Origin: Ramlibacter henchirensis
GTDB taxonomy: Bacteria; Pseudomonadota; Gammaproteobacteria; Burkholderiales; Burkholderiaceae_C
Reading direction: 5' to 3'
NCBI RefSeq assembly: GCF_004682015.1
Contig: NZ_SMLM01000001.1
Coordinates: 1-64,000 of the forward strand
DNA: 64,000 nt
Shown here: piece after piece, positions 30,864 through 39,416 of the stretch
How positions within the stretch are numbered: the first letter of the stretch is position 1
Layout of the letters: each line of letters opens with the position of its first letter
The notes under the pieces: generated by a model
What the model was told of the DNA's origin: nothing
Seen by the model: the letters and a program-made list of their open reading frames with translations, nothing else
Databases searched by the model: none
Position numbers and translations under genes: made by a program

Positions 30864-33257
30864 TCAGGTGCTCATCAGCGCGTGGAGGACGTTTTCCGCC
30901 GTGGCGGGCGCGACCAGCGGCGCCTGGCCGTCGCCGCGCGCCTGCGCGACCGCATCGCGCAGGGCTTCCCAGGCGCTGATGGCCAGCATGAAAGGCGGCT
31001 CGCCGACGGCCTTGCTGCCGCCGACGTTGTCCTCCCGGTTGCCCTCGTGCCACAGCGCGATCCTGAAGTGCTCGGGCACGTCGCCGGTGGCGGGGATCTT
31101 GTAGGTGCTCGGGGCGTGCGTCGACAGCGCGCCCTTGTCGTTCCAGACCAACTGCTCCGTGGTGAGCCAGCCCACGCCCTGGATGAAGCCGCCTTCGATC
31201 TGGCCGATGTCGATGGCCGGGTTCAGCGAGGCGCCCACGTCGTGCAGGATGTCCACCTTCAAAAGCCGGCTTTCCCCGGTCAGCGTGTCGATCGCGACCT
31301 CGCTGCAGGCCGCGCCGTAGGCGAAGTAGAAGAACGGCCGCCCGGTCAGCGTCACCTTGTCGTAGTGGATCTTGGGCGTGCGGTAGAAGCCGTCGCTCCA
31401 CAGCTGGATGCGGTTGGCGTAGGCGGCCTTCACCACCTCGTCGAAGCTGCGCGTGGACTTGGGTGAGATCACCTGGCCCGCACGGAAGACCACCGCCCCC
31501 GCGCCGCAGCCGTCCAGCCCCGACACGAAGGCCGCGAGGTTGTCGCGCACGTTGCGCGCGGCGAACTGCGCCGCGCGGCCGTTCAGGTCGGTGCCGCTGG
31601 AAGCGGCCGTCGCGGATGCGTTGGGCACCTTGCCGGTCTCGGTGGGCGTGCAGCGCACGCGCTCGAAGGGCACGCCCAGCTCGTCGGCCACGACCTGCAT
31701 CACCTTGGTGTGCAGGCCTTGGCCCATCTCCGTCCCGCCGTGGTTGACCTGCACGCTGCCGTCCGTGAACACGTGGACCAGCGCGCCGGCCTGGTTGAAG
31801 AAGGTGGCGGTGAAGCTGATGCCGAACTTGACCGGAGTGATCGCCAGCCCACGCTTGATGACCGGGCTCTTCGCGTTCCAGGCGGCGATCTCCAGCCGGC
31901 GCCGGCGGTAGCCGCAGTCGCGCTCGAGCTGCGAGATCAGCGGATCGAGGATGTTGTCCTCGACCTTCATCTGGTAGTGCGTGATGTCCCGCTCGCCCAC
32001 GCCGTAGAGGTTCGCCTTGCGCACGTCCAGCGGATCGCGGCCCAGGTGCCGCGCGATGTCGCCCAGGATCGCCTCGATCAGGATCACGCCCTGCGGACCG
32101 CCGAAGCCGCGGAACGCGGTGTGGCTCTGCGTGTTCGTGCGGCAGCGGTAGGAGGCGATCTCCACGTCCGACAAGTAGTACGCGTTGTCGGTGTGGAAGA
32201 TCGCGCGGTCGGCCACCGGGCCCGAGAGGTCTGCGGAGAAGCCGCAGTTGGCCAGCATCGTCACCTTGAGCGCGGTGAGACGGCCGTGGTCGTCGAAGCC
32301 CGCGTCCCAGTCGTAGGCGAACGGGTGGCGCTTGCCCGTCACCATGAAGTCGTCGTCACGGTCCAGGCGCAGCTTCACCGGGCATCTGAGCTTGCGCGCC
32401 GCGAGCGCGGCCCACACGGCCATGTGGCCGGCCTGCGTCTCCTTGCCGCCGAATCCGCCGCCCATGCGACGGCATTCGACTGTAATGGCGTTGTTCTCCA
32501 GCCCGAGCGCATGCGCCACCCAGTGCTGCACTTCGCCCGGATGCTGCGTGCTGGAGTGGATCCACCACTGGTTCTGCTCCAGCGGCAGCGCGTAGGCGAC
32601 CTGGCCCTCGAGATAGAAGTGTTCCTGCCCGCCCACCTCCAGCTGACCGGAAAGGCGGTGCTTCGCGGATGCAAGCGCCTGCTCCGGCTCGCCGCGCCGC
32701 ACGACCACCGGCGGCAGCACGTAGCTCTGTGCCCCGTGCGCCTGGCGCACGTCGAGCACCGCGGGCAGCGGCTCGATATCGAGCTTGACCTGCCGCGCCG
32801 CGCGTCGCGCTTCCATCACGGTGTCCGCGACCACCAGGCCGATCACCTGGCCGACGTGGCGCACTTCCTCGATGGCGAAGATCGGCTCGTCGTGGACGAA
32901 GGTGGCGAGGATGGGATCGCCCGGGATGTCCCGCGCCAGCAGCACGCCGCGCACGCCGGGCATCGCCTCGGACGCGCGCGTGTCGACGCCGCGCAGGCGG
33001 CCGTGCGCGACGGTGGACAGGATCGGCGCCGCGTGCAGCGTGCCTTTCACTTCCGGGATGTCGTCGACGTAGGTGGCGGCGCCCGCCACCTGGGCCCGCG
33101 CGCTTTCGTGCGGACGCGAGCGGCCCATCGCGGGTTGCGGCGAAGCGGGGGCATGCGGCGAGCGGGTCGCGGGTGCCAGGTTGCGCTCGCCCGCGTCGGC
33201 GGTGCCGGCCGGGCCGCCGCCGGTGGCGGAAGTGAATTCGTCTTCGCGCGCGTTCAT
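30864..33257 (-). CDS. xdhB: Xanthine dehydrogenase molybdopterin-binding subunit XdhB
   Basis: 797 residues. Oxidises hypoxanthine and xanthine at the Mo centre to urate. Ala/Pro-rich N-terminal linker (residues 1-45), hammerhead domain (ATYVDDIPEVKGTLHAAPILS), then the Mo-pterin domain: GGGFGGKETQAGHMA near 268, AFRGFGGPQG near 376 (the arginine that positions the purine), GGTEMGQGLHTK near 518, and VGEPPFMLAISAW near 750 with the catalytic glutamate. ATG 33257 overlaps the xdhA stop (ATGA). The small metalloprotease gene follows after 20 bases. Confidence 0.96.
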   Translation of the reverse strand: MNAREDEFTSATGGGPAGTADAGERNLAPATRSPHAPASPQPAMGRSRPHESARAQVAGAATYVDDIPEVKGTLHAAPILSTVAHGRLRGVDTRASEAMPGVRGVLLARDIPGDPILATFVHDEPIFAIEEVRHVGQVIGLVVADTVMEARRAARQVKLDIEPLPAVLDVRQAHGAQSYVLPPVVVRRGEPEQALASAKHRLSGQLEVGGQEHFYLEGQVAYALPLEQNQWWIHSSTQHPGEVQHWVAHALGLENNAITVECRRMGGGFGGKETQAGHMAVWAALAARKLRCPVKLRLDRDDDFMVTGKRHPFAYDWDAGFDDHGRLTALKVTMLANCGFSADLSGPVADRAIFHTDNAYYLSDVEIASYRCRTNTQSHTAFRGFGGPQGVILIEAILGDIARHLGRDPLDVRKANLYGVGERDITHYQMKVEDNILDPLISQLERDCGYRRRRLEIAAWNAKSPVIKRGLAITPVKFGISFTATFFNQAGALVHVFTDGSVQVNHGGTEMGQGLHTKVMQVVADELGVPFERVRCTPTETGKVPNASATAASSGTDLNGRAAQFAARNVRDNLAAFVSGLDGCGAGAVVFRAGQVISPKSTRSFDEVVKAAYANRIQLWSDGFYRTPKIHYDKVTLTGRPFFYFAYGAACSEVAIDTLTGESRLLKVDILHDVGASLNPAIDIGQIEGGFIQGVGWLTTEQLVWNDKGALSTHAPSTYKIPATGDVPEHFRIALWHEGNREDNVGGSKAVGEPPFMLAISAWEALRDAVAQARGDGQAPLVAPATAENVLHALMST

Positions 33258-34723
33258 GCCGCGATCTCCCGCAAGCTGAACTGCTCGAGGTTGATCGACG
33301 TGGCGCCTTGCGTTTCCAGCCAGAAGCGCTGCACCAGGTTTCCCAGCACGGTGCTGCGGTAGGCGGCGCTCGCGCGCATGTCGGAGATGGGCTGGAACTC
33401 GTCGCGAAGTGCTTGCGCGGCTTCGCGCGCCGCGTCGGCCGTCCATTCGCGGCCGGCCAGCAAGGCTTCGGTCCGCATCGTGCGCACCGGCGTGGCGGCC
33501 ACGCCGCCCGCGCCGATGCCGATGTCCGCCACGCGTCCTTCGCGCAGTTCCATCCGCACGGCCAGGCACACGGCCGAGATGTCGTCGTCGAAGCGCTTGG
33601 AGATCTTGTAGGCCCGCAGGAACTCGCCGGACCGCGGCTTGGGCACCAGGATCCACGCGACCAGTTCGTCGGGCGCGAGCACGTTGCGGCGGTAGCCGGT
33701 GTAGAAGGCCTCGAGCGGCAGGTGGCGGTGCCCGCCCTGCTTCATGAGGACGAGTTGCGCGTTCAGCGCGATCAGCAGCGGCATCGTGTCGCCGATCGGC
33801 GAGCCGTTGGCGACGTTGCCGCCCAGCGTGCCCGCGTTGCGCACCGGCAGGCCGGCGAAGCGGTTGGCGAAGGTCTTGAGCTGCGGCCGCTGCGCCACCA
33901 GCGCGTCGAACGCATCGCTGAGCGTCACGGCCGCGCCGATGGCGATGTGGTTCTCGTAGTCCTCGACGCGCCGCAGCTCCCGCGCGCGGGTGACGTCGAG
34001 CACCTGGCCGAAGCGCTGGTGCTGCTTGGTGATCCAGAGGCCGGCGTCGGTGCAGCCGGCGACGACCTGGGCTTGCGTATGGGCGGCCCGGGCGGCCAGG
34101 AGCTCGCCGAGAGATTCAGGGGCGAGGTACGACTCTTCCGTCTTCATTCCCGCGGAAACGGAGTGACGGATCTGCTGGAGGCTGCTGATGAGCGCGGCGT
34201 CATCCACATCGACGCGCGGCAGCTCCCCCATCCTCTGCGCCGCATCCAGGATCGGCCGGTAGCCCGTGCAGCGGCAGAGATTCCCCGAGAGCTCTTCCTG
34301 CGCCAGCTCTCGCGTGATCGCCCGGCCCCGGCACACATGGTTCTGGTACATGCCGAAGAGGCTCATCACGAACCCGGGCGTGCAGAAGCCGCATTGCGAG
34401 CCGTGGCACTCGACCATGGCTTCCTGCGCCGGGTGCAGCGCCCCATCGCCGGCCGCGAGGTCTTCCACCGTCCACAGCGCGCGCCCGTCGACGGCGTGGG
34501 CGAGCTGGACGCAGCTGTTCAATGCGCGCCAGCGCAGCCGGCCGCCGTCCTCTTCGGCGACGACCACGGTGCAGGCGCCGCAGTCGCCTTCGCCGCAGCC
34601 TTCCTTGGTTCCGGTGGCGCCCAGGTCCTCGCGCAGCACCTCGAGCAGGGTGCGGTCGGGTGGTACATTGCCCAGCGCGACGAGCTCGCCACGGCGGATG
34701 AATCGGATGGTCTTGGAATGCAT
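33254..34723 (-). CDS. xdhA: Xanthine dehydrogenase small subunit XdhA (2Fe-2S, FAD)
   Basis: 489 residues. N-terminal ferredoxin: CGEGDCGACTVV near residue 43; second 2Fe-2S domain: HGSQCGFCTPGFVMSL and LCRCTGYRPI; then the FAD domain with VVAGCTDAGLW, GTLGGNVANGSPIGDTMP and ISKRFDDDISAV. It passes electrons from the Mo centre to NAD+. ATG 34723 is the first gene of the minus-strand unit xdhA-xdhB-metalloprotease and divergent from a LysR gene with 93 bases between. XdhC is separate, at 14.4 kb. Confidence 0.96.
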   Translation of the reverse strand: MHSKTIRFIRRGELVALGNVPPDRTLLEVLREDLGATGTKEGCGEGDCGACTVVVAEEDGGRLRWRALNSCVQLAHAVDGRALWTVEDLAAGDGALHPAQEAMVECHGSQCGFCTPGFVMSLFGMYQNHVCRGRAITRELAQEELSGNLCRCTGYRPILDAAQRMGELPRVDVDDAALISSLQQIRHSVSAGMKTEESYLAPESLGELLAARAAHTQAQVVAGCTDAGLWITKQHQRFGQVLDVTRARELRRVEDYENHIAIGAAVTLSDAFDALVAQRPQLKTFANRFAGLPVRNAGTLGGNVANGSPIGDTMPLLIALNAQLVLMKQGGHRHLPLEAFYTGYRRNVLAPDELVAWILVPKPRSGEFLRAYKISKRFDDDISAVCLAVRMELREGRVADIGIGAGGVAATPVRTMRTEALLAGREWTADAAREAAQALRDEFQPISDMRASAAYRSTVLGNLVQRFWLETQGATSINLEQFSLREIAA

Positions 34724-34771
34724 GCAGGCAGGAAGAGGGAGCCCCGGGGTCGAGCGTAGAACGCCAGCATG

Positions 34772-34812
34772 CCACCGGCATAAGCCGTGCCGTATGTAAA
34801 CCATGCCGGTGG
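34772..34812. promoter_or_regulatory. 9-base inverted repeat in the xdhA/LysR gap
   Basis: ccaccggca (34772-34780) and tgccggtgg (34804-34812) are perfect inverted copies separated by 23 bases, in the gap between divergent xdhA and the LysR gene. The right arm ends just before the LysR ATG at 34817. Arm length and spacing are compatible with a LysR-type site, but LysR boxes are usually T-N11-A, so this is a candidate only. Confidence 0.4.
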
Positions 34813-34816
34813 GGGT

Positions 34817-35755
34817 ATGAGAGACCAGGCGCCATTCGACAAGATCGACCTCCATCTCATCCGGGTCCTGCACACCGTGTTGACAGAACGCAGCGTCTCC
34901 CGCGCCGCCTTGCGCCTGGGCATGTACCAGCCGCAGGTCTCCGCCGCCCTCAAGCGCCTGCGCGAGCTGGCGGGCGATCCGCTCCTGGTGCGTTCGGGCG
35001 CCACGATGGTGCCCACCGATGCGGGCCTGCGCATGATCGAACCCAGCGCCAGCATCCTGCAGGCGGCCGAATCCCTGTTCAGCGATGCGCGCGGCTTCGA
35101 CCCCGCTACCGCGAGCCACACGTTCCGCGTCGCCGCCAGCGACTACCTCGATCCGCAGTTCCTGCCCGGCCTGGTGGCCGACGTGAAGCAGGCCGCGCCG
35201 CGCACGCGCATCGAGATCCATCCGCTCTCGCCCGACGGCCACTACCACGAGCGGCTGGCCCAGGGCGACACCGACGTGGTGATCGGCAACTGGCTGCAGC
35301 CGCCCGGCGACCTGCACCGCGGCGAGCTGTTCACCGATGAAGTCGTGTGCCTGGTGGCGCGCGACCATCCCGCGGTGCGGCGCGGCTGGTCCGTCGAGGA
35401 TTGGCTCGCGTCCGAGCACGTCGCGCCGACGCCCACGCATCCCGGCGCGCGCGGCGTGATCGACGAACACCTGGAAAGCCTGGGCCTGGCGCGCAACATC
35501 ACCGCGCGCTGCGCGCATTTCGGCCTGATCCCGGCGATGGTGGCGTCCAGCCTGCTGGTGATGACCACGGGCCGGCTGTTCTGCGAGCGCTACGCGGGCC
35601 GGCTGCCCGTGACGATGCTGCCGCCTCCGATCGACTTCCCGCCCCTGACCTACTACCAGCTCTGGCACGAGCGCAGCCACGCATCGGCCGCCGCGCGCTG
35701 GCTGCGAGGGCGCATCAAGGCCGTGGCCGGCCGCCTGCGGAGCACCGGAGCATGA
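34817..35755 (+). CDS. LysR family transcriptional regulator (xanthine dehydrogenase/nucleoside importer)
   Basis: 312 residues. Winged helix FDKIDLHLIRVLHTVLTERS, SVSRAALRLGMYQPQVSAAL (residues 7-45) and a substrate-binding domain (TFRVAASDYLDPQFLPGLVADV). It faces xdhA and overlaps the ABC transporter ATPase gene (ATGA 35752-35755), so the regulator is translated with the importer. A ggtggggg tract precedes ATG 34817. It probably responds to a purine and controls xdhAB and its own operon. Confidence 0.92.
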   Translation: MRDQAPFDKIDLHLIRVLHTVLTERSVSRAALRLGMYQPQVSAALKRLRELAGDPLLVRSGATMVPTDAGLRMIEPSASILQAAESLFSDARGFDPATASHTFRVAASDYLDPQFLPGLVADVKQAAPRTRIEIHPLSPDGHYHERLAQGDTDVVIGNWLQPPGDLHRGELFTDEVVCLVARDHPAVRRGWSVEDWLASEHVAPTPTHPGARGVIDEHLESLGLARNITARCAHFGLIPAMVASSLLVMTTGRLFCERYAGRLPVTMLPPPIDFPPLTYYQLWHERSHASAAARWLRGRIKAVAGRLRSTGA

Positions 35756-37290
35756 GCGCCACTCCCCGCCTGCAGCTGCAGGGCATCACCAAGCGCTATC
35801 CGTCGGTGGTGGCCAACGACGGCGTGTCGCTCGAAGTGCTGCCGGGCCAGACCCATGCCGTGCTGGGCGAGAACGGTGCGGGCAAGTCCACGCTGATGAA
35901 GATCATCTACGGCTCGGTCAAGCCCGACGCGGGACAGGTGCTGTGGAACGGCCAGCCGGTGCAGGTGCGCAACCCGCAGGAGGCGCGCGCGCTGGGCATC
36001 AGCATGGTCTTCCAGCACTTCAGCCTGTTCGACACGCTGACCGTGGCGGAGAACGTCTGGCTGGGCCTGGAGAAGAGCCTCAGGCTGGCCGAGGTCGCGC
36101 GGCGCATCGAGGCCAAGGCCTCCGAGTACGGCCTGCACGTGGATCCCTCGCGCCCCGTGCACACGCTGTCCGTCGGCGAGATGCAGCGCGTCGAGATCAT
36201 CCGCGCGCTGCTCACCGACCCGCAGCTGCTGATCCTGGACGAGCCCACCTCGGTGCTCACGCCGCAGGCGGTGGAGAAACTGTTCGTCGTGCTGCGCCGG
36301 CTCGCCGAGCAGGGCTGCAGCATCCTCTACATCAGCCACAAGCTGCACGAGATCCGCGAGCTGTGCGACGCCTGCACCGTGCTGCGCGGCGGCCGCGTGA
36401 CCGGCGAATGCGATCCGCGCCGCGAGAGCAACGCATCGCTCAGCCGCATGATGATCGGCGCCGAGCCGCCGCATCTCGAACACCGCGACCACACGCCCGG
36501 GGAAGTCGTGCTGCAGGTCGACGGTCTCACGCTGGAGCGCGACTCGCCGTTCGGCGTGGACCTGGAAGGGATCGCGCTGCAGGTGCGCGCGGGCGAGGTG
36601 GTGGGCATCGCCGGCGTGTCGGGCAACGGCCAGCGCGAGCTGCTGTATGCGCTCTCGGGCGAGGACACGCGGGCCGATCCCAAAGCGGTGCGCGTTGCAG
36701 GGCAACCGGCTGGCCGCATGGGACCTTCGCAGCGGCGCCGCCTCGGCCTGCATTTCGTTCCCGAGGAGCGGCTGGGCCGCGGCGCCGTGCCCTCGCTGGG
36801 GCTGGCGCACAACCTGATGCTCACCCGCACCGAATCCGTGGGCCGCTCCGGCTGGATCGACGTCAAGGCGCTGCGTTCGCAGGCGCAGGAGGTGATCCGC
36901 CGCTTCAACGTCAAGGCGGGCGGGCCCGACGCCGCCGCGCGCTCGCTGTCGGGCGGCAACCTGCAGAAGTTCATCGTCGGCCGCGAGATCGACGCGCGCC
37001 CGAAGCTGCTGGTGATCTCGCAGCCGACCTGGGGCGTGGACGTGGGCGCGGCGGCGCAGATCCGCGGCGAGATCCTGGGGCTGCGCGACGCGGGCTGCGC
37101 CGTGCTGGTGGTCAGCGAGGAACTGGAGGAGCTGTTCGAAGTGAGCGACCGGCTGCACGTCATCGCCAAGGGGCGGCTGTCGCCCTCGCTGCGCAGGAGC
37201 GAGGCGACGGTCGAGAAGATCGGCGCCTGGATGAGCGGGCTGTGGGACGCGCCCACCGAAGTCGCCGCGCAGGTGGCCGCCAATGCTTAG
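35752..37290 (+). CDS. Nucleoside-type ABC transporter ATP-binding protein (two NBDs)
   Basis: 512 residues with two nucleotide-binding domains. First NBD: GENGAGKSTLMKIIYG near 40, LSVGEMQRVEIIRALL, LLILDEPTSVLTP. Second NBD: GVSGNGQRELLYALSG near 287, LSGGNLQKFIVGREI, and a degenerate Walker B LLVISQPTWGVDVG, as is usual in this family. The layout is that of YufO/NupO of purine and nucleoside importers (BMP family). Overlaps the LysR gene upstream and the first permease gene downstream (8 bases). Confidence 0.95.
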   Translation: MSATPRLQLQGITKRYPSVVANDGVSLEVLPGQTHAVLGENGAGKSTLMKIIYGSVKPDAGQVLWNGQPVQVRNPQEARALGISMVFQHFSLFDTLTVAENVWLGLEKSLRLAEVARRIEAKASEYGLHVDPSRPVHTLSVGEMQRVEIIRALLTDPQLLILDEPTSVLTPQAVEKLFVVLRRLAEQGCSILYISHKLHEIRELCDACTVLRGGRVTGECDPRRESNASLSRMMIGAEPPHLEHRDHTPGEVVLQVDGLTLERDSPFGVDLEGIALQVRAGEVVGIAGVSGNGQRELLYALSGEDTRADPKAVRVAGQPAGRMGPSQRRRLGLHFVPEERLGRGAVPSLGLAHNLMLTRTESVGRSGWIDVKALRSQAQEVIRRFNVKAGGPDAAARSLSGGNLQKFIVGREIDARPKLLVISQPTWGVDVGAAAQIRGEILGLRDAGCAVLVVSEELEELFEVSDRLHVIAKGRLSPSLRRSEATVEKIGAWMSGLWDAPTEVAAQVAANA

Positions 37291-38455
37291 GCTGGAAGCG
37301 CGCCCCGAAGCGTCACGGGTGTGGAGCATCGCCTCGCCCGTGCTCGCGCTGGCGCTCACGGTGGTCATCGGCGTGCTGCTGTTCCTGGCCCTGGGCAAGG
37401 ACCCGGTGCGCGGGCTGCAGGTGTTCTTCTGGGAACCGGTCAAGTCGGCCTATGCGCTCGGCGAGCTGACGGTCAAGGCCACGCCGCTGCTGCTGATCGC
37501 GCTGGGGCTGGCGGTGTGCTTCCGTTCCAACGTCTGGAACATCGGCGCGGAGGGGCAGTTCGTGCTCGGCGCCATCGTCGCCGGCGGCGTCGCGCTGATG
37601 GCCGACAAGACGACCGGCCGCTGGATCGTGCCGGCGATCCTGCTGGCGGGCGTCGCGGGCGGCATGCTGTGGGCTTCGCTCACCGCGCTGCTGCGCGACC
37701 GCTTCAACGCCAACGAGATCCTGGTCAGCCTGATGCTGGTGTACGTGGCCGAGCAGCTGCTGTTCTACCTGGTGTTCGGGCCGTGGAAGGACCCGGCCGG
37801 CTACAACTTCCCGCAGACGCGCACCTTCGAATCGGTGGCGCAGATCCCGCGGTTGATGCAGGGCTCGCGGGTGAGCATCGGGCTGCTGATCGCGCTGGCG
37901 GGCGTGGCGGTGCTGTGGGTCTTCCTGTTCCGCACCCGCGCCGGCTTCGCGCAGCAGGTCGGCGGGCTGGCGCCGGCGGCGGCGCGCTACGCCGGGTTCT
38001 CCTCGCGGCGGGCCCTGTGGGTGGCGCTGCTGGTGAGCGGCGGCTGCGCCGGGCTGGCGGGCGCGCTGGAAGTGGCCGGGCCGATCGGGCAGCTCACGCC
38101 GTACGTGCCGGCGGGCTATGGCTTCGCCGCCATCATCGTGGCCTTCGTCGGCCGGCTGCATCCGGTGGGCATGGTGTTCTCGGCCGTGCTCATGAGCATG
38201 TTCTACATCGGGGGTGAACTGGCGCAGTCGCGGCTGGGCTTGCCGAAGTCGCTGACGGGCGTGTTCCAGGGGCTGCTGCTGTTCACGCTGCTGGCTTGCG
38301 ATACGTTGATCGCGTACCGGTTGCGGTGGGCCAGAGAACCCGTCGTCCCCGCGAAGGCGGGGACCCAGCGCAGCGCGCCGGCGACAGCCGCAAAGACGGA
38401 AGCCCTGGATCCCCGCCTCCGCGGGGATGACGGTGAGAGCAGGGGGACCGCTTGA
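37283..38455 (+). CDS. Nucleoside-type ABC transporter permease 1, with repeat-encoded C-terminus
   Basis: 390 residues, about ten spans; FRSNVWNIGAEGQFVLGAI near residue 83 and YGFAAIIVAFVGRLHPVGM near 275 are hallmarks of YufP-type permeases. The membrane part ends near residue 350 (CDTLIAYRLRW). The last about 36 residues (VVPAKAGTQRSAPATAAK, then LDPRLRGDDG) are encoded by a pair of dispersed palindromes and are not typical of the family. The stop shares a base with the next ATG (TGATG), so coupling to the second permease is kept. Confidence 0.93.
   Translation: MLRLEARPEASRVWSIASPVLALALTVVIGVLLFLALGKDPVRGLQVFFWEPVKSAYALGELTVKATPLLLIALGLAVCFRSNVWNIGAEGQFVLGAIVAGGVALMADKTTGRWIVPAILLAGVAGGMLWASLTALLRDRFNANEILVSLMLVYVAEQLLFYLVFGPWKDPAGYNFPQTRTFESVAQIPRLMQGSRVSIGLLIALAGVAVLWVFLFRTRAGFAQQVGGLAPAAARYAGFSSRRALWVALLVSGGCAGLAGALEVAGPIGQLTPYVPAGYGFAAIIVAFVGRLHPVGMVFSAVLMSMFYIGGELAQSRLGLPKSLTGVFQGLLLFTLLACDTLIAYRLRWAREPVVPAKAGTQRSAPATAAKTEALDPRLRGDDGESRGTA
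38342..38433. repeat. Paired type B palindromes at the 3' end of the permease gene
   Basis: Inverted pair: 38342-38371 (core gtccccgcgaaggcggggac) and 38403-38433 (core atccccgcctccgcggggat). It is read in frame as the last residues of the permease. Its spacing between palindromes (31 bases) differs slightly from the pair in iorB (25 bases). Confidence 0.9.
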
Positions 38456-39375
38456 TGGAAAGCTACGCACTCCTCTTCGCCGCCACGCTCAACGCCGGCA
38501 CCGTGCTCGCGCTCGCCGCGCTCGGCCTGCTCGTCAACGAGAAGGCCGGTGTCGTGAACCTGGGCGCCGAGGGAATGATGCTGTGCGCCGCGCTGGCGGG
38601 CTTCGTGGCGGTGGTGCACACCGGCAGCGACGTGCTCGGCTTTGTCGCGGGCGCCGCCGCCGGGGCCGTGCTGGCAGCCGCCTTCGGTTGGCTCGTGATC
38701 TGGCTCAACACCAACCAGTACGCGACCGGCCTGGCGCTCAGCCTGTTCGGCGCCGGCTTCTCGGCGTTCGCCGGCATCCGCTACGTGCAGGAGAAGCTGC
38801 CGGAGCGGCCGCGGTTCTCCATTCCCGTGCTGGGCGACATCCCCCTGGTCGGCCCCGCGCTGTTCCGCCAGCACCCGATGGTGTACGTGGCCATCGCGCT
38901 GGTGCTGTTCCTCGTGTGGTTCCTCTACCGGTCGCGCGCCGGCCTGGTGCTGCGTTCGGTGGGCGAGTCGCCGGACTCGGCGCACTCGCTGGGCTATCCG
39001 GTGCGGCGCATCCGGCTGGCCGCCGTCGTGGCGGGCGGGGCGCTGTGCGGGCTGGCCGGTTCGTACCTGGCGGTGATCTACACGCCGCTGTGGGTGGAGG
39101 GCATGGTGGCCGGCCGGGGCTGGATCGCGCTGGCGCTGACCACCTTCGCCACCTGGCGTCCGGCGCGCGTGCTGCTGGGCGCGTACCTCTTCGGCGGCGT
39201 GACGATGCTGCAGTTCCACCTGCAGGGCAGCGGAGTCGAAGTGCCCAGCCAGTTCCTCACCATGCTGCCCTACCTGGCGACCATCGCGGTGCTGGCGCTG
39301 ATCTCGCGCAACCCGGCCTGGATCCGCATCAACATGCCGGCGTCGCTTGGGAAGCCCTTCCATCCGGGCACATAA
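38455..39375 (+). CDS. Nucleoside-type ABC transporter permease 2
   Basis: 306 residues; the start MESYALLFAATLNAGTVLAL and the segment NEKAGVVNLGAEGMML near residue 25 are typical of YufQ-type permeases. About eight to nine spans. ATG 38455 overlaps the stop of permease 1. Together with the BMP lipoprotein and the double ATPase it completes a purine nucleoside or base importer. A possible promoter for the binding-protein gene lies at its very end (39347-39376). Confidence 0.95.
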   Translation: MESYALLFAATLNAGTVLALAALGLLVNEKAGVVNLGAEGMMLCAALAGFVAVVHTGSDVLGFVAGAAAGAVLAAAFGWLVIWLNTNQYATGLALSLFGAGFSAFAGIRYVQEKLPERPRFSIPVLGDIPLVGPALFRQHPMVYVAIALVLFLVWFLYRSRAGLVLRSVGESPDSAHSLGYPVRRIRLAAVVAGGALCGLAGSYLAVIYTPLWVEGMVAGRGWIALALTTFATWRPARVLLGAYLFGGVTMLQFHLQGSGVEVPSQFLTMLPYLATIAVLALISRNPAWIRINMPASLGKPFHPGT

Positions 39376-39376
39376 T
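39347..39376 (+). promoter_or_regulatory. Candidate sigma-70 promoter for the BMP lipoprotein gene
   Basis: ttggga (39347-39352) and cataat (39371-39376) are separated by 18 bases and lie about 41 bases before the BMP ATG. They overlap the end of the upstream permease gene. A private promoter would give the extra binding-protein expression that ABC importers often need. Confidence 0.35.
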
Positions 39377-39416
39377 TTGCGCTTTCCCCGCCACATTCCA
39401 ACCTCCAGAGGACCCC

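Noticed and set aside
38427..39416. Long in-frame extension upstream of the BMP lipoprotein
   Set aside because: It is the shadow of permease 2 in another frame; the lipobox and ribosome-binding site place the start at 39417.
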